A DNA stretch of 64,000 nt from Aselliscus stoliczkanus (lineage: Eukaryota; Chordata; Mammalia; Chiroptera; Hipposideridae), in contig CM066732.1 of the NCBI GenBank assembly GCA_033961575.1, forward strand, positions 66,130,687 through 66,194,686. The letters are read 5' to 3'. Both the position numbers and the translations under genes were made by a program. Numbering within the stretch: position 1 is the first letter of the stretch; the number at the start of each line of letters is the position of its first letter. Positions 13,202 through 24,545 of this stretch are shown in pieces. The notes under the pieces are model-generated. The model saw nothing but the letters and a program-made list of their open reading frames with translations. It did no database searches and had not been told where the DNA came from.

Positions 13202-13236
<35 letters not shown>

Positions 13237-13445
13237 TGAGTGGTAAATTTACCTGTGAAGCCATCTGCTCTAGGACTTCCCTTTGTTTAAAATATTTTAA
13301 TTACTTTTTGTTAGTACTTATCAGTCAGTTCAGATTTTCTGTTCTTTCTTGATTCAGTCTAAGACAACTGTGTATTTCTAAGAATTTATCCATTTCTTCC
13401 AGGTTGTCCCATTTGTTGGCATATAATTGTAGTATTTTCTCTTAA
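11480..13445 (-). pseudogene. LINE-1 ORF2 remnant (RT and C-terminal part)
   Basis: ORF2 encodes the endonuclease/reverse transcriptase that drives LINE-1 retrotransposition. Readable pieces include 11509-11691, with the C-terminal signature WYIYTMKYYLAIKKN, 12269-12502 ([20 protein letters not shown]), and 12554-12793 ([19 protein letters not shown], then a [20 protein letters not shown] stretch). These occur in the normal order but in different frames with stops between them. The endonuclease domain and the start of RT are absent because of the junction near 13445. A (TTTA)n tract interrupts it at 13203-13236. This is a dead fossil. Confidence 0.85.
13203..13236. repeat. (TTTA)n tract inside ORF2
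   Basis: About eight TTTA units inserted or expanded within the ORF2 remnant of the LINE-1. The homologous position of the 41-50 kb copy lacks it. Confidence 0.9.
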
Positions 13446-14060
13446 TTGCTTTTGACTTTCTCTATGACTTTAACCTTTGGCATTTTAATTATGATGTGCC
13501 TTGATGTGAGTCCCTTTGGGTTAATCTTTTGGGGACTCTCTGTGCTTCTTGGGCTTGTCTCCTCTATTTTTTTTGCTGCATTAAAGAGGTTTTCAGTCAT
13601 TATTTCTCAAATAAATTCTGAATCCCTTGTTCTCTCTCTTCTCCTTCTGGTACCCCTGTGATGCGATTGTTGTTATGCTTGATGTCCCAGAGGCCCCTTA
13701 AACTGGATTCTTTTTTCTTTCTGTTGTTCAGATTAGGTGTTTTCTGCTACCTTGTCTTCCAAATTGCTGATTCGATCCTGTGGTTCATCTAACCTGTTGA
13801 TTCTTTCTAGGGTATTTTTCCTTTCAGTTATTGTATTCTTCATTTTTGAATGGTTCTTTTTTATGGTTTCTATGTCCTTTTTTATGCTTACTGTCTCTTT
13901 TTTGAAGTTCTCATTAAGTTCCTTGTAACCATTGTTTTGAACTCTGTATTTGGTAGTTTGCTTGCCTCCATTTCATTCAGTTTTATTTTCTGGAGTTTTC
14001 TCTTGTTATTTTATTTGGGATATGTTTTTTGTTTGTTTATTTGTTCCTCATTTTGGCTGT
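13446..14060 (-). pseudogene. LINE-1 ORF1 remnant
   Basis: On the plus strand this region contains CATTTTAATTATGATGTGCC and downstream coiled-coil coding sequence read backwards, colinear with ORF1 of the copy at 46.8-47.6 kb. ORF1 protein is an RNA-binding nucleic-acid chaperone. Only broken frames remain, and the C-terminal end is lost at the deletion junction. Plus-strand frames across 13446-14321 are shadows of this. Confidence 0.7.
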
Positions 14061-15732
14061 CTCTCTGTGTTTGTTTATATGTATTGGGAAGGTCAGCTAT
14101 GTCTCCCAGCCTTCACAGGGTGCCTTATGTCACAGGTGTCCTTGGGACCCGGTATCACAATCTCCTTGGTCACCAGAGCCAGATGCTCCAGGAGTGTTCC
14201 TTATGTGGTATGTGTGTACCCTCCTTTTGTAGTTGAGTCTTCATTGCTGTTGGCAATGATCTGGTGTTTTCTGCTATCTTACCTTCCAAATTGCTATTGG
14301 CACATTGGTGGGTGGGATTAACACTCAGGCTTACTGGTTGTGAGGATTGGCCATGCCTATTGCTTATAAGAACAGGAATCACCCAAGCAGGCTCTGGTGC
14401 CTGCTGAGACCACCCTTTGGGTATGCCAATTGTGGGGCTAATTGAACGATGTTCTGTTGTGATTTGAAGCTGGCTACTGGGTGTACTGGTTTGGGGACTC
14501 TTGGGAGGGGTGCCTATGCAGTCCAAGGTCAGCCACTGTCTGTGACTGGTCTAGTGCTACCTAGTAGGAGCTACAAAGTGATCTGCGGTAGGTCACTCCC
14601 TGTGTTGGACCAGGAGGTGCGTGGGAGAGACCATGCTATGAACTTAGGCTGACTGTCACCTCTATCAGGCATGGGTAGCTTAGAAAAAGGCCCAGAGCAC
14701 CCTGCGGCCTGCCACCACTTGCCGGCTGTCCATAAGGCTCAGCTGCTGAAAGAGCTTCAGGTTCTATGGGAGTTAATTGGGGTGGGGTCACAGGAGTCAC
14801 CATCAAGGGGCGAGTGGTATGCAATGTGTTAATGTGAATTCAGGTGTGATGCCAGTTCAGAGCTTGGGTCCACTCTGCAAAAGTCTCAGAGCACACCAAG
14901 GCCAGGTACAGCCTGCCTGGGGCCCCAAAACTTCTGAGAGTTGTCCATGAAAGTCTGCAACATGGACCAACACCAGCTGCCTGCCAGCCATGAAAAAGCT
15001 GCTGGCGTTGCACAAGTTGGGAAGGGCAGGATCCCAGGGAGTCACCAGGGTGGAGCAAGTGGAGTTCACCAGGCCAATGAAAACTCAGATTTAGCTGTGT
15101 GGGGAAGGGCTCAACACAGGAAGATGGCATCTGCCTGCTGGATACACAGGAGTAGGGTTTAACACAGGAACAATGGCTGCTCTCCCTCCAGCCGTTGCCC
15201 TGAGTCACACAACTCAGTCTCTCTCTGTATGTCTCTGACACCTTCTGAGCCACAGTCCCTCCACCATAGCCCAGGGTGAGTGCTTGGGAGTGAGAGTCTG
15301 TGTGTGGGCCCTTAAGAGGAAGTCTGTGTTTCCAGCTTCCTTCTGTCTCACCCAACAGATGGAATCCCCACTGATATTCACAGCCAAATGTTGTGGGGGC
15401 TCCTCTTCCAGGTACTGGTGCTTTGGGCTGGGAAGCCCGGTGTGGGGCTAGGACCCCTCACTCTTCAGGGGGGACCTCTGCAGCCAGGATATCCTTCCCA
15501 ATTCTTGACTGCCACATGTGGATGTGGGACCAGCCTGTTCTGTGTCTCTGCCCCTCCTACCAGTCTTGAGGTGGCTTCTTCTTTATATCTTTAGTCATAG
15601 GAGTTCTGTTCAGCTAGATTTTAGATGGTTCTCCAGGTTGATTGTTCTATAATTTAGTTGTAATTTTAATGTGGTTATGGTAGGAGGCAACCCCACATTT
15701 ACCTACTTCATCATCTTAACTGGAACCCTTCC
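14061..15732 (-). promoter_or_regulatory. LINE-1 5' UTR
   Basis: GC-richer than its surroundings and colinear in places with the 5' UTR of the other LINE-1, including the element's 5' end (ATCTTAACTGGAACC on the plus strand) next to the TSD. LINE-1 5' UTRs carry an internal RNA polymerase II promoter. Several 60-170-codon frames on both strands (for example 14840-15355) occur here and are regarded as non-coding. Confidence 0.65.
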
Positions 15733-16305
15733 TATTGAGATTATTCTTAAGTATAGTTTGAGCTTTATGTTTAATCATACAGGTAGATTATATTATTTAT
15801 AAATTTATTTCAAAGTAGTGAAAGGTGGCATTGGGTGTGATTGTCTATGTACAGGTATACATGTAATATTAAATTAACTTTTACGAGGCCTTTGTTATGT
15901 GTTATGCAAAGTTAAAAACTTTTCACGTGTAACCTCTTTTGATTCTCATAGCTAACATTTTGAAATTGATGCTTCAAATTATTCATTCAGGTCATGGATC
16001 CTCAATATTAATAATCAGATAGGTATTTCAACATAACATGTTCAAAACTGAATTCCTGAACTTTCTTCTCAAACTGACCAGTTCTATTAAGGGAACTCAG
16101 TGCTTTAAGGAGGAATACACAAAAATAAAACATCAAAACAAACCAACCAAACACACAAAAACAATAATACTTCAAGCTATTTTTGACATCTGACTTATCC
16201 TTATAACCCATTGTTCAGAAATGCTATTGATTATACCTTCAAGATATATCCAAAATATCTCCAGAATATCTAAATCCAACCATTTCTCATCATCTGTAGT
16301 CCTTC
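15733..16305. other. Unassigned DNA with one MIR
   Basis: Apart from the MIR at 15875-15990 no gene or repeat is recognised. Confidence 0.5.
15875..15990 (-). repeat. MIR fragment (diverged)
   Basis: GTTATGTGTTATGCAAAGTT and GTAACCTCTTTTGATTCTCA follow the inverted MIR order (GTGCTAAGCGCTTTACA, ATCTCATTTAATCCTCACA). Highly diverged. Confidence 0.5.
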
Positions 16306-16320
16306 TCCCTCTCTCTAGCA

Positions 16321-16352
<32 letters not shown>

Positions 16353-16372
16353 GTTTCGCTCGCACGCACACT
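16306..16372. repeat. (CT)n / (CTGT)n microsatellite
   Basis: Pyrimidine-rich simple repeat with CTGT and CTCT subunits. Confidence 0.9.
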
Positions 16373-16421
16373 TCTACTCTTTTCTCTGTATGTCTATTTT
16401 CAATATAGCCCTGACTGTTTT

Positions 16422-16535
16422 TTTGTTTGTTTGTTTGTTTTTGAGGGCAGTGTCACTGGCCCTCATATATGGGACCGAACCGGGGCCACTGGCTTCCGAA
16501 GCCAGCGCTTAACCACAGCGCCACTCAGCTGGCCC
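16422..16535 (-). mobile_element. Short tRNA-like SINE, copy 3
   Basis: Inverted SINE with a (TTTG)n tail and body from GAGGGCAGTGTCACTGGCC to AGCTGGCCC. TAGCCCTGACTGTTTT (from 16407) and TAGCCATGACTGTTTT (from 16536) flank it as a TSD with one mismatch. The antisense B-box and A-box segments are both intact. Confidence 0.9.
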
Positions 16536-16551
16536 TAGCCATGACTGTTTT

Positions 16552-16974
16552 AAAAACATAAGTCACATCATTACCTGCTCCTACTCAAAATCCTCCAGTG
16601 GTTCCCCTTTTCTCTATCTTGGGATAAAAGCAGTCATCCTTAAAATAGTCTATAAGGCTCTGGATCATTAGCCATATGGCCTTGATGATTTCATAGTGTA
16701 TTTCTTTCCCCTTGTCACTTCACTATGACCACACTGGCCACCTTGCAGCTTCTCCTCCACACCTCAGGGCCTTTGAATTGACTGTTTGTCTGGAAGGCTC
16801 CTCCACCAAAGTTTGTTTTCTCACCTTTAAGTCTTTTATCAAGTGTTTGCTGAAATGTTCTCTTTTTCTTAACCACTCTATTTACAAAATTGCAAAGGCA
16901 CACTCTTCCCCACAGCACTCTTCACAGAACTAGTACCCTATATTCTTCTTAATTTTTTTTTCCCATATAATACC
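16552..16974 (+). repeat. L2 fragment, 5' part of a split copy
   Basis: Plus-strand L2: CCTGCTCCTACTCAAAATCC, TCCAGTGGTTCCCC, GTCTATAAGGCTCTGGATC, CACACTGGCCACCTTGC, CCTCAGGGCCTTTG. It continues after the LTR at 17591. Open frames 16712-16933 and 16715-16918 are by-products. Confidence 0.75.
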
Positions 16975-17590
16975 TGCTTAAGTTTATCAGAGCAAATTTG
17001 CATTGGGCAAAAAGTAGGTAAGGAAGACTTTATTTAAGACCATTGCAATATGGGAGAGAGACCAAAATGCAGTCTGAACTGAAGTCTGCTGAAAGAAAGG
17101 GCTGGAGCGTTTTTTAAGAGCTGAGATGGAAAGGATCCTAGGCCATTTGTGTTTTCTAATTGACCTTACCCTAAGGAAAAGTAAATTTTCTTTTATGTTC
17201 ATGACAGGAGGTAGTTTTACAGGAGCAAGGTGCTAACTGAATTTAGGCTCTTATGCTGTCATAGACACTGGGAGAGAGGGCCATTATCCCCCAGAGGATT
17301 AAACATCAAAGCAATGATTCCCAGGTCCTTGAGAAACATAGTCCTTGGTTGTAAAACTGGCAAGAGGATTTTTTTAAAAGATTTACATTCCAAAGGGAAA
17401 GAGAAAAAAGTATACAATGAAAACTTTTCCACAGTAAATACTCTGTGGAAAGAAAAAGGAGAGGAGCTTCTGCAGTTAGGCCACCTGGACTCTGTAAGGG
17501 CCTGAGTGAGAAGGAAGTCAGGGACCAAGAGGCAGAAAGAAGCCCATCCAAAACTTAGCCAACTGAGGGAAATATTAAGGCCATCTTGAT
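16975..17590 (-). mobile_element. LTR inside the L2 (approximate ends)
   Basis: About 0.6 kb that interrupts the L2. GACTTTATTTAAGACCATTGC gives an inverted AATAAA-type poly(A) signal on the minus strand, and the rest follows an ERV LTR layout. I could not fix a TSD, and the family name is not recalled with confidence. Confidence 0.55.
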
Positions 17591-17655
17591 TAGGTACATA
17601 TGTCCATTTTCCTCACCTAGAATATACATTCTATAAGGGCATAGTTTTGTCTTAC
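17591..17655 (+). repeat. L2 fragment, 3' part of a split copy
   Basis: TCACCTAGAATATACATTCTATAAGGGC matches the L2 stretch that follows in order after the part ending at 16974 (CACTAGAATGTAAGCTCCATGAGGGC). Confidence 0.65.
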
Positions 17656-17892
17656 TTCTGTTAAAAAAAAATCCTAAAGAAAATTCTTTCTATTGGATAT
17701 GACTAAAGTAATGATATAATTTGTTGATTTTAATATTGTACAACATTTAAAGCAAAGAAAAAATTTGGTCATGAAAGATACTAAGTTGAAAGATTAATAC
17801 TGCAAAGGATGAAGTTAGGTTAATTTATAATAGTTGAAGACTAGATGTGTGTAAACACCAATCAACACTATCAAGCATATTTTCCTTATTAT

Positions 17893-17969
17893 TATTTTTA
17901 ATTAAATTTATTGGGGGTGACGTTGGCTTATAAAAATATGTTTTAAGTGCACAGTTCTATAATATATCA
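17893..17969 (-). mobile_element. LINE-1 3' UTR, part 1 (split by LTR)
   Basis: AAATTTATTGGGGGTGACGTTGGC and CACAGTTCTATAATATATC are the inverted 3' end of a LINE-1 of the laurasiatherian L1MA type. The copy resumes at 18611. Confidence 0.75.
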
Positions 17970-18610
17970 TGTCAATGAAAAATATCCAGCCTAAGAGAAA
18001 ACTTATAAGAGTTTATTTGAGCCAAACTGACGACAGTTACCGGGAAACAAAATCTCAACAGGTTGAGATAATGCTCCAGAAAATGGCCATTTTGCAACTT
18101 ATTTTATACATTAGAATCAAAGGAGGAGGGTTACATGAAATCCATTGGTTATAGATTAAAGGGGTAGGAGAAAGCAAAGTGGGGAAATCTCTGGGATTGG
18201 ATAAAAACTAAAATGGAGAGACACATACTTCTTTTACATTGGTGGGCACAGCACAGTTAATAGCATTTTACAGCACATAGAGATAATATTTGGGGAACAA
18301 AATAACAATGAAGGATTTTGTATTTGCCTGCTCTGATACAGTGGGTTGTGCTCCCTAGAGGGTCCAGAAAAAGAGATTACACTGATATTATAAGGGGATG
18401 TTCTCTTAGATGCAAAAAGACAACAGACAGGCTTAAGGGAAAGATTGATTGACCTTTGTCAAGCTACAGGCCAAGAATGTGACTTCCCTTCATGGCCCAC
18501 CTCTGTTAGGAATTTTTATGTAGGAATTTTTATGTTCACTCCATCCTCTGTGGTTATTTTCAGTCTCCTGAGCTTGTCAGGTTTAACATGTGGCCCCTTT
18601 TCTGTTCACA
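17970..18610 (-). mobile_element. Solo LTR with ATCA target duplication
   Basis: A 641-bp element begins TGTCAATGAA and ends TGTTCACA (TG...CA) and is flanked by ATCA at 17966-17969 and 18611-18614. Four-base duplications are typical of gammaretrovirus-like (ERV1) insertions. GAGTTTATTTGAGCC near 18010 supplies an inverted AATAAA, so the LTR reads on the minus strand. No internal viral sequence is present. It cleanly splits a LINE-1 3' UTR, which proves both ends. Confidence 0.8.
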
Positions 18611-18614
18611 ATCA

Positions 18615-18965
18615 TATGTATTTTGCATTGTGTGCTCACCATCCAAAGTCTAGTCTCCTTCTGTCAGCATATATTTTGCCTCCCTTTACTCTCTTCAGTG
18701 TCCAACACCTTTCCCATCTGGTAACCACCATACTGTTGTCTGTGTCATTGAGGTTTTTTTGGGGTTTTTTTGTTTGTTTGTTCATTTCTTGCTTTCTGTT
18801 TTATATCCCACATGTTAGTAAAATCATATAGTTGTTGTCCTTTTTCATCTGATTTATTTCGCTTAGCGTGATACTCAAGATCTCTCCATCTTGCGGCAAA
18901 TGACAGTATTTCATCTATTCTTATGGCTGACTAATATTCCATTATATATCCATCTGGTTCTCTAA
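18615..18965 (-). mobile_element. LINE-1 3' UTR, part 2
   Basis: Continues the LINE-1 broken at 17969: CATTGTGTGCTCACCATCC, GGTAACCACCATACTGTTGTC, ATATCCCACATGTTAG, GACTAATATTCCATTATATAT. Inverted relative to the window, 5'-truncated, no usable coding sequence. Confidence 0.8.
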
Positions 18966-19785
18966 TCTGCATTTATTTTCCATCATACAGGGAATGCAAA
19001 ATGAGTTTAAAAGGTATATACCTCTTTTGCTATAATACCTTTTTGTTTTTTCTTTATACTTTTTCTTTTGATAACAACTGATCACCTGAGCACTGTTAAT
19101 AGTGATGAAAATGCTCTTATACATTCTAGAAAATGTTATTAATGCAACTGATATAAACAAATCTAAACATTGCAGTCTTACCTTACAGTTGGGCCCTATT
19201 TATTGGCTGTGGAGAATGCAATGATAAGAGAAAGGGAGTAGTTATTGTGAAGTTGATATATAAACTAACTTAAACTTGTCATTAAAAAAAGGCCAGGTAA
19301 AAATATTATGGAAATTCTGTATTCCCTCAAAAGATTATTTTATTAGTGAATGAAGAAAAGATATATCTAAATCAAATAAGCGACACTCAATTCAAAGGAA
19401 ACTCGATTATTATCAGGAAATAAAGTATTATGTGGCCCAACTATTTTAAATTTTCTTTTGTAATCCTGATATTTATATTTGCTTAATTTTTCTCTTCTCA
19501 TTTGGTATTATCATAATATGTGGACTGTTAACAAACAGCATGAAAATATTCATTATTTTATTAAACTATGCATATTTCAATTGTGTTGTTTATAAATTAC
19601 AAAGGTATTTTGCAAATATTTATATTTTGACAAGCAGCAACTATCCGATAATAATCTGAGTTTAGGATATGTGAAAAGCATTCATATTAACAGTACTGTA
19701 CATTTAATATGATATTTTAAAAATTAAGTACTAAGAAAATCTGTAAATTATGCTTTTGAAACAAATGACAACATTAAATCTAACG
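18966..19785. other. Unassigned AT-rich DNA
   Basis: No gene or repeat recognised. Confidence 0.5.
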
Positions 19786-19787
19786 TT

Positions 19788-19905
19788 CCTTGGTGAAAGT
19801 TCTTGGTGTTTTACAAGAAAAATGAAGCCCCAAAAGGCTAAATGGTTTGCTCAAGGTCACATAGCTAGTTAAATGGGAAAAGGGACTAGAACAAAGATAT
19901 TTTAG
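19788..19905 (-). repeat. MIR fragment
   Basis: GGTTTGCTCAAGGTCACATAGCTAG is the inverted, well conserved MIR segment. Flanking parts are degraded. Confidence 0.7.
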
Positions 19906-21325
19906 TATAATATTCAGGTATTTGTTGCATAGAGCTCTTGATAAGTACTGGAGCACATACCTGTGTGATTTAAGAAAGCTTATTCCCAGTACTGACTTCT
20001 GATTTATTGTGTGCATCATATAACTTTTAAAACTTCTCTTTTGGTCCTCAGAAAAGCATACTTATTTGGAAGAAATTCATATTACTGTCATCTAATATTA
20101 ACTTCATGAAACAAAGCCACCCCTTATTCAAATATTTAGATGCTTATATTCAGAGTAGGTATATTCCAATGACCAGCAAATGGTTAACCTTACAGATTAT
20201 TTTTTAATTGGTCTTAATTCTTAATTGATTAGCTATAAATAAATACTCAAAAGAGCTTTTAAATGAGAACACTTATTTCTCCTTGAGAAAAGAAGGATTA
20301 CAACATAATTTGACATGCTATGAAATATTCATTAGTAAATTAGCCTCTTTGCTACTAAAAAGACAAAGAGGCTAAGGCTTTAAGTCTGTTTAACTATAGA
20401 AATAAATTTTGAAATGCTTAATTTTAACTCTTCATTCTCTGAAATTCTTTAGAGAAAACTCTGTGTGAGCTATGAAAAGAAGATTGTGAAAATCACAAAA
20501 TTGATCTGAAGTTCAACAACTAAGAAGACCTTTCCCTGATGCTTTCTGATTGTGCAAGATACTCTCGGATCCACCACATTTTAGAAGAACAGACATACGG
20601 AGCACCTGAGAAATCAATATATTTCCTATAAAAGTTATTTTAGAAGCAATTCCTGTTCTTTCTATTTTGAGAAACAAAATGATATCTAATAGGTGATAAG
20701 AAAACATTTGGAAACAAATTAAATAAAACAATTGGAACTGAATGGATTTTTTATTGGATATATAAATCTTCTTTTCTTTTATTAAGTCCTGCAAAGATTT
20801 ATTAAATTTTTCTTGATTTGAGAAACACTGCAGTATTGTAATAAAAAAAGATGGATGGATTTTAATCCAGTTTTCATAATGATCCAATGGGTTGATTGCA
20901 GCATTTTGATTTAGGGATTGTAGAGCTATCATAAAAGATTTACTTTTAAATTACACTTTTTGAAAGTTATAAGTTTCTTCAGTATATTTAATTGTCATTA
21001 GCCACTGGGTTTTCGCCTTAATATCTTTCTATCAATGATCAATTTTTAATTCACATGACGTATAGGGGATACATTTATTTAAAAATTCATCAAAAAACTT
21101 TCAAAATTGAAATCACTTGGAAACGTTGCATTCTTGCTATAAATGCAACCATAAACAAATAAATATAAATACTGCAGTGTTTACTGTAATTATATTTTTG
21201 AGGTTCTTCTTTACTACATTATGTCCTTTCTGTTTGGTCCCAGAGGAAAAATAGTTTTTCCATTTAAAGTCAAAATTAATTGTGTTTTCCACAAGGCTCT
21301 TATTTTTTTCCCCTCATCGACACAG
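19906..21325. other. Unassigned AT-rich DNA
   Basis: No gene is supported. The 139-codon minus frame at 20513-20932 is Ile/Leu/Ser-rich with no domain and matches nothing I recognise. Confidence 0.45.
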
Positions 21326-21329
21326 TGTG

Positions 21330-21330
<1 letters not shown>

Positions 21331-21381
<51 letters not shown>
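21331..21381. repeat. (GT)n microsatellite
   Basis: About 25 uninterrupted GT units, the longest dinucleotide run in the window, and likely length-polymorphic. Confidence 0.97.
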
Positions 21382-21382
<1 letters not shown>

Positions 21383-21619
21383 GGCGTGGGTATCCCTGAA
21401 AAGCACAGAGTCACATTTATAACTCAATTCTAGAAACAGGAAGGGCTGTACTGTACACCAGTAGGAGGCAGGGCACTGCCCTGCTCACATTTGCTCACAT
21501 TGCTTCCCATTGGTTCCCCAAATCACTCATGTTCAAGATTCCATTTAAAAGAATCTCCTCTCCTCCCTAGTAGTTCATTGATTCAATGATGTGGACTGAA
21601 CTGGAACTGTCAGCTTCTT

Positions 21620-22650
21620 CTGTCCATCTCCTTCATTCAACAAATGTAAGTTGGGAGCTTCTCACGTGTCAAGCCCTCTTATAGTTCTCACAGCTACAGA
21701 AGTAAACCAAGGAGACTGTTCCTTCCCGATTGAACTGACATCTTAGAGAATAAGGATGATAAACAAAAAAGTATGTCAAATAGTAATAAGTGCAATGATA
21801 TTTACTAAAGAGGTTAAAGGAACATGGGACATTATAATACATGGTATTCAAGACAGGCTTCTCTGATAATGTGACTGCAGTGGACATACTTAAGAAGTGA
21901 AGCTTTGAAGTAGGTGGATATCTGGGGGAGTGTGCTTGGCTTATTCAAGGAAAGCAGTAGGTTACTGTGGCTCCAGTGAGGTGAAGTAGGTGACAGTAAC
22001 AGAAGAAAACCAGATTATGTATGCACTTACAGGCCATTATCAGGACTTTGGATTTTCCTCTTAATGACATAGTAATGTCACTCAGAAGAAAGGTATTGAG
22101 CAGTTGTGTTACATTTGATTCATGTTCCTAAGGATCCATGTCAGTGCTAGTAGAAAAATATATTTTAGGAGTGTAGGGTGGAGAATGGAGACGAGTTAGG
22201 ATACTACTGGAGTTATCCAGGTTGCTAGAAATACAAGGAGTAAGATATGGGTGAATCTTGGGTATATTTCAAGATTTTGTTGGTTGATTAAATGTGGGAT
22301 GTGAAAGAAATAAAGATTTCTCAAAGATCACACCAGCTTTGTTGCCTAAACTGGAATAATGGAGTTGCCATGCATTGAGATGGGGAAGACTATTTCAAAA
22401 ATGTATTGAAAGTTTTTCTTTGGACATGCTAAATTTGAGATGCCTTCTAAACTGCCAACTGATTTCAAATAGGCATTAGGGTAAAAAGTCTGGAGTACAG
22501 GAAGGGTCCCAACTGGAAATGTACATTTTTAATCACTTAGTACAGATGATTTTTAGACATGAGACTACCTGAAATCATCGAGTTAGTATAGCTAGGGAAG
22601 ACATGAAAAATCACATCAAAGTGTAGCATCATTGAACAAAAGCAGTGCTT
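21620..22650 (-). repeat. Long L2 remnant
   Basis: About 1 kb of inverted L2. Landmarks in order: TTCATTCAACAAATGT (inverted L2 3' end), TAAGTGCAATGATATTTAC, CAGGCTTCTCTGATAATGTGAC, CTTGGCTTATTCAAGG, GAGATGGGGAAGACTATTTC, TTTGGACATGCTAAATTTGAGATGCC. Unusually long for an L2 fragment but strongly diverged. The 21669-21887 frame is incidental. Confidence 0.75.
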
Positions 22651-24100
22651 TCGTGGAGAAGATCTAAGAGAAAATGAATTTATTGGATAAAATAATTGAT
22701 TAGTTATGGTGTGGATTCCCTTAAAAGCAGAGCTTGAGAAAAGGATTAGGTAAAACTACTTCATTTAGGATGCAATCATGAAGCCAGAATTTGGGAGTGG
22801 CAAGAATTATCCAGGGAAAGAACAACATAAGAGGGCATTATTAACCTGGTTAACACTGTGGAAACTAGGGCTGCTAAGAATTAACTGAGGATGACTATAA
22901 CATCTACCCACCAACTCTTTCTCTATTGTTGGAGGATTGCTCCCCAGACATTGACATCCCCCTGCCATCTCACCAGGCTGTACTTCGTATATGGGCTCCT
23001 ATGGCTTCATGGAAGGTCCTGAACAATATCAGAAAAAAATGGATTTTGCTAGAACGGGGATAGTTCCAGAATTCTAAACTTTCACAAAACTATCCACCAT
23101 GACTGCAGATGAAATCAGAAGTGGCCAAGGGAATAGGACATGGGAATAGGACCTAAGGCCAAAAGAAAGTGTCAAAAAAATCTGACTCAAAGTAGCCAGC
23201 ATTGAGTATTTCACCCCCATAGCCACAAGGATGGATTTATGATTGGGTGCATGACCCAACTTGAGCCATGCTTTCCCTAATTTTGTTTTAATTCAGCTTC
23301 TTTATGGTTGTGGATTTTTGAGGATGTAAACACTTGGCCACCTAAGGCCATTCTCCTAACATAGGAGAAACACTATTGCAGGAGAAAAAATATCAATGAA
23401 AAAAAGACAAATATGAGTGTCAAGTCTTTAAAGTGTTCTTGTTTCGTGATCTATTAGCTGAGGATTTCAGAGCTGCCCCTATCGTGATGCTTCATAATGC
23501 TGGTTTCCTTCACTCGCTAGCCTACTGGTGTTCTTATGATAACTCTCATTTATGGTTAACTTATTTTCAGCTGTGTTTCTGTTATGACAGTTTTGCCCTA
23601 TACAAAAATTTCTGTGAGGCAAAACAGTTAAATTTTTTTCTACTGTCATTTTTTATCTTTATCCCAATTTCCTTAGCTACGCATTCTTATTTAATATTAA
23701 TGTTATATTTCAAGAATTTGCATAAGCCACTTTAAATAAATGAGATTGTGAATAAATTGTACAAAATCAACTATTTACTGCATGATAATAATTTAAATAA
23801 GGTAAAGCACTACAAGTAAAACTCACATGTTGTATTTGCTATAATTTTATATTGAATCAATGAAAATACAAATACTTATTTCATTTATAGGTTGTGTTTC
23901 ATTATAGATACCTAAGAAAATTTATCATTACATAGATCGTAAGGTAAGTCTCTTCTTGATGCACACAAATAAGTTTTATTTAGTGGTTGGATGATAAAAA
24001 GAAAACTCATAATGCAGTCCCACGGATTAGACCTGCATAATGTTGAAACTTCAAGTACTGGAAAACAAGCATGGAATAGGAGACTTGATCTTGAAATGAG
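22651..24100. other. Unassigned DNA
   Basis: No supported gene or recognised repeat. The 100-codon frame 23433-23735 has hydrophobic stretches but no start context, domain or splice support. Confidence 0.45.
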
Positions 24101-24103
24101 AAA

Positions 24104-24105
24104 TA

Positions 24106-24142
<37 letters not shown>

Positions 24143-24143
24143 C
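24104..24143. repeat. (AT)n followed by T tract
   Basis: About 12 AT units followed by about 16 T, then CTCCCCC. Confidence 0.95.
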
Positions 24144-24364
24144 TCCCCCGTGTGTAACTTATCTATGTAGATGGATAAGTAAATTATTTAATATAATGAC
24201 CATTTTTTTCTAGTTAGCCAAACCAGAGTTACAATGGTTTTAATCTTAGTTTCAGATACATGAATTTTATTTTATTATTCCTGGGGTACTTACTTACCCC
24301 ATGTGACTTCTGATTAATATAAATAATATACTAGCTACTGGATGATATTAATGTAGGGCCCTTG

Positions 24365-24545
24365 AACATTGCTGTTCAGAGTGGGGTTCCTGGCATTAGA
24401 CTGCCTGGATTGGTAGCCTGGTCCCCTCACTTACCACTTGTTTTCTTAAAGCAAGATCCTTACCCTCAACAGTATTTACTTTATAGGGATGTGTGTGTAT
24501 TTAATGAGTTAACATATGTATGGAAAACAGGGTCTTCAATCCTAA
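24365..24545 (+). repeat. MIR fragment
   Basis: GACTGCCTGGATTGGTAGCC, CACTTACCACTTG and a degraded 3' region to TGAGTTAACATATGTATGG follow the plus-strand MIR consensus order. Confidence 0.8.

Larger units (their letters stand above)
10850..15732 (-). mobile_element. LINE-1 with internal deletion and doubled 3' UTR
   Basis: A minus-strand LINE-1 of 4.9 kb. TATTGAAATTAT at 10838-10849 and TATTGAGATTAT at 15733-15744 are an 11/12 matching TSD, so everything between belongs to one insertion. Order in element sense: 5' UTR (15732 to about 14060), ORF1 remnant, a deletion junction near 13445, the RT to C-terminal part of ORF2, then two related 3' UTR segments (about 11105-11450 and 10850-11100). 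Relative to the copy at 41.2-50.4 kb, roughly 1.5 kb (end of ORF1, the intergenic gap and the endonuclease half of ORF2) is missing. It cannot be active. Confidence 0.85.

Noticed and set aside
14840..15355. 171-codon minus-strand frame
   Set aside because: It lies wholly inside the 5' UTR of a LINE-1. No known protein resemblance, and the other LINE-1 copy does not preserve it.
16221..16538. 105-codon plus-strand frame
   Set aside because: It spans a (CT)n microsatellite and the antisense SINE. Composition explains it.
20513..20932. 139-codon minus-strand frame
   Set aside because: AT-rich chance frame with no domain and no splice context.
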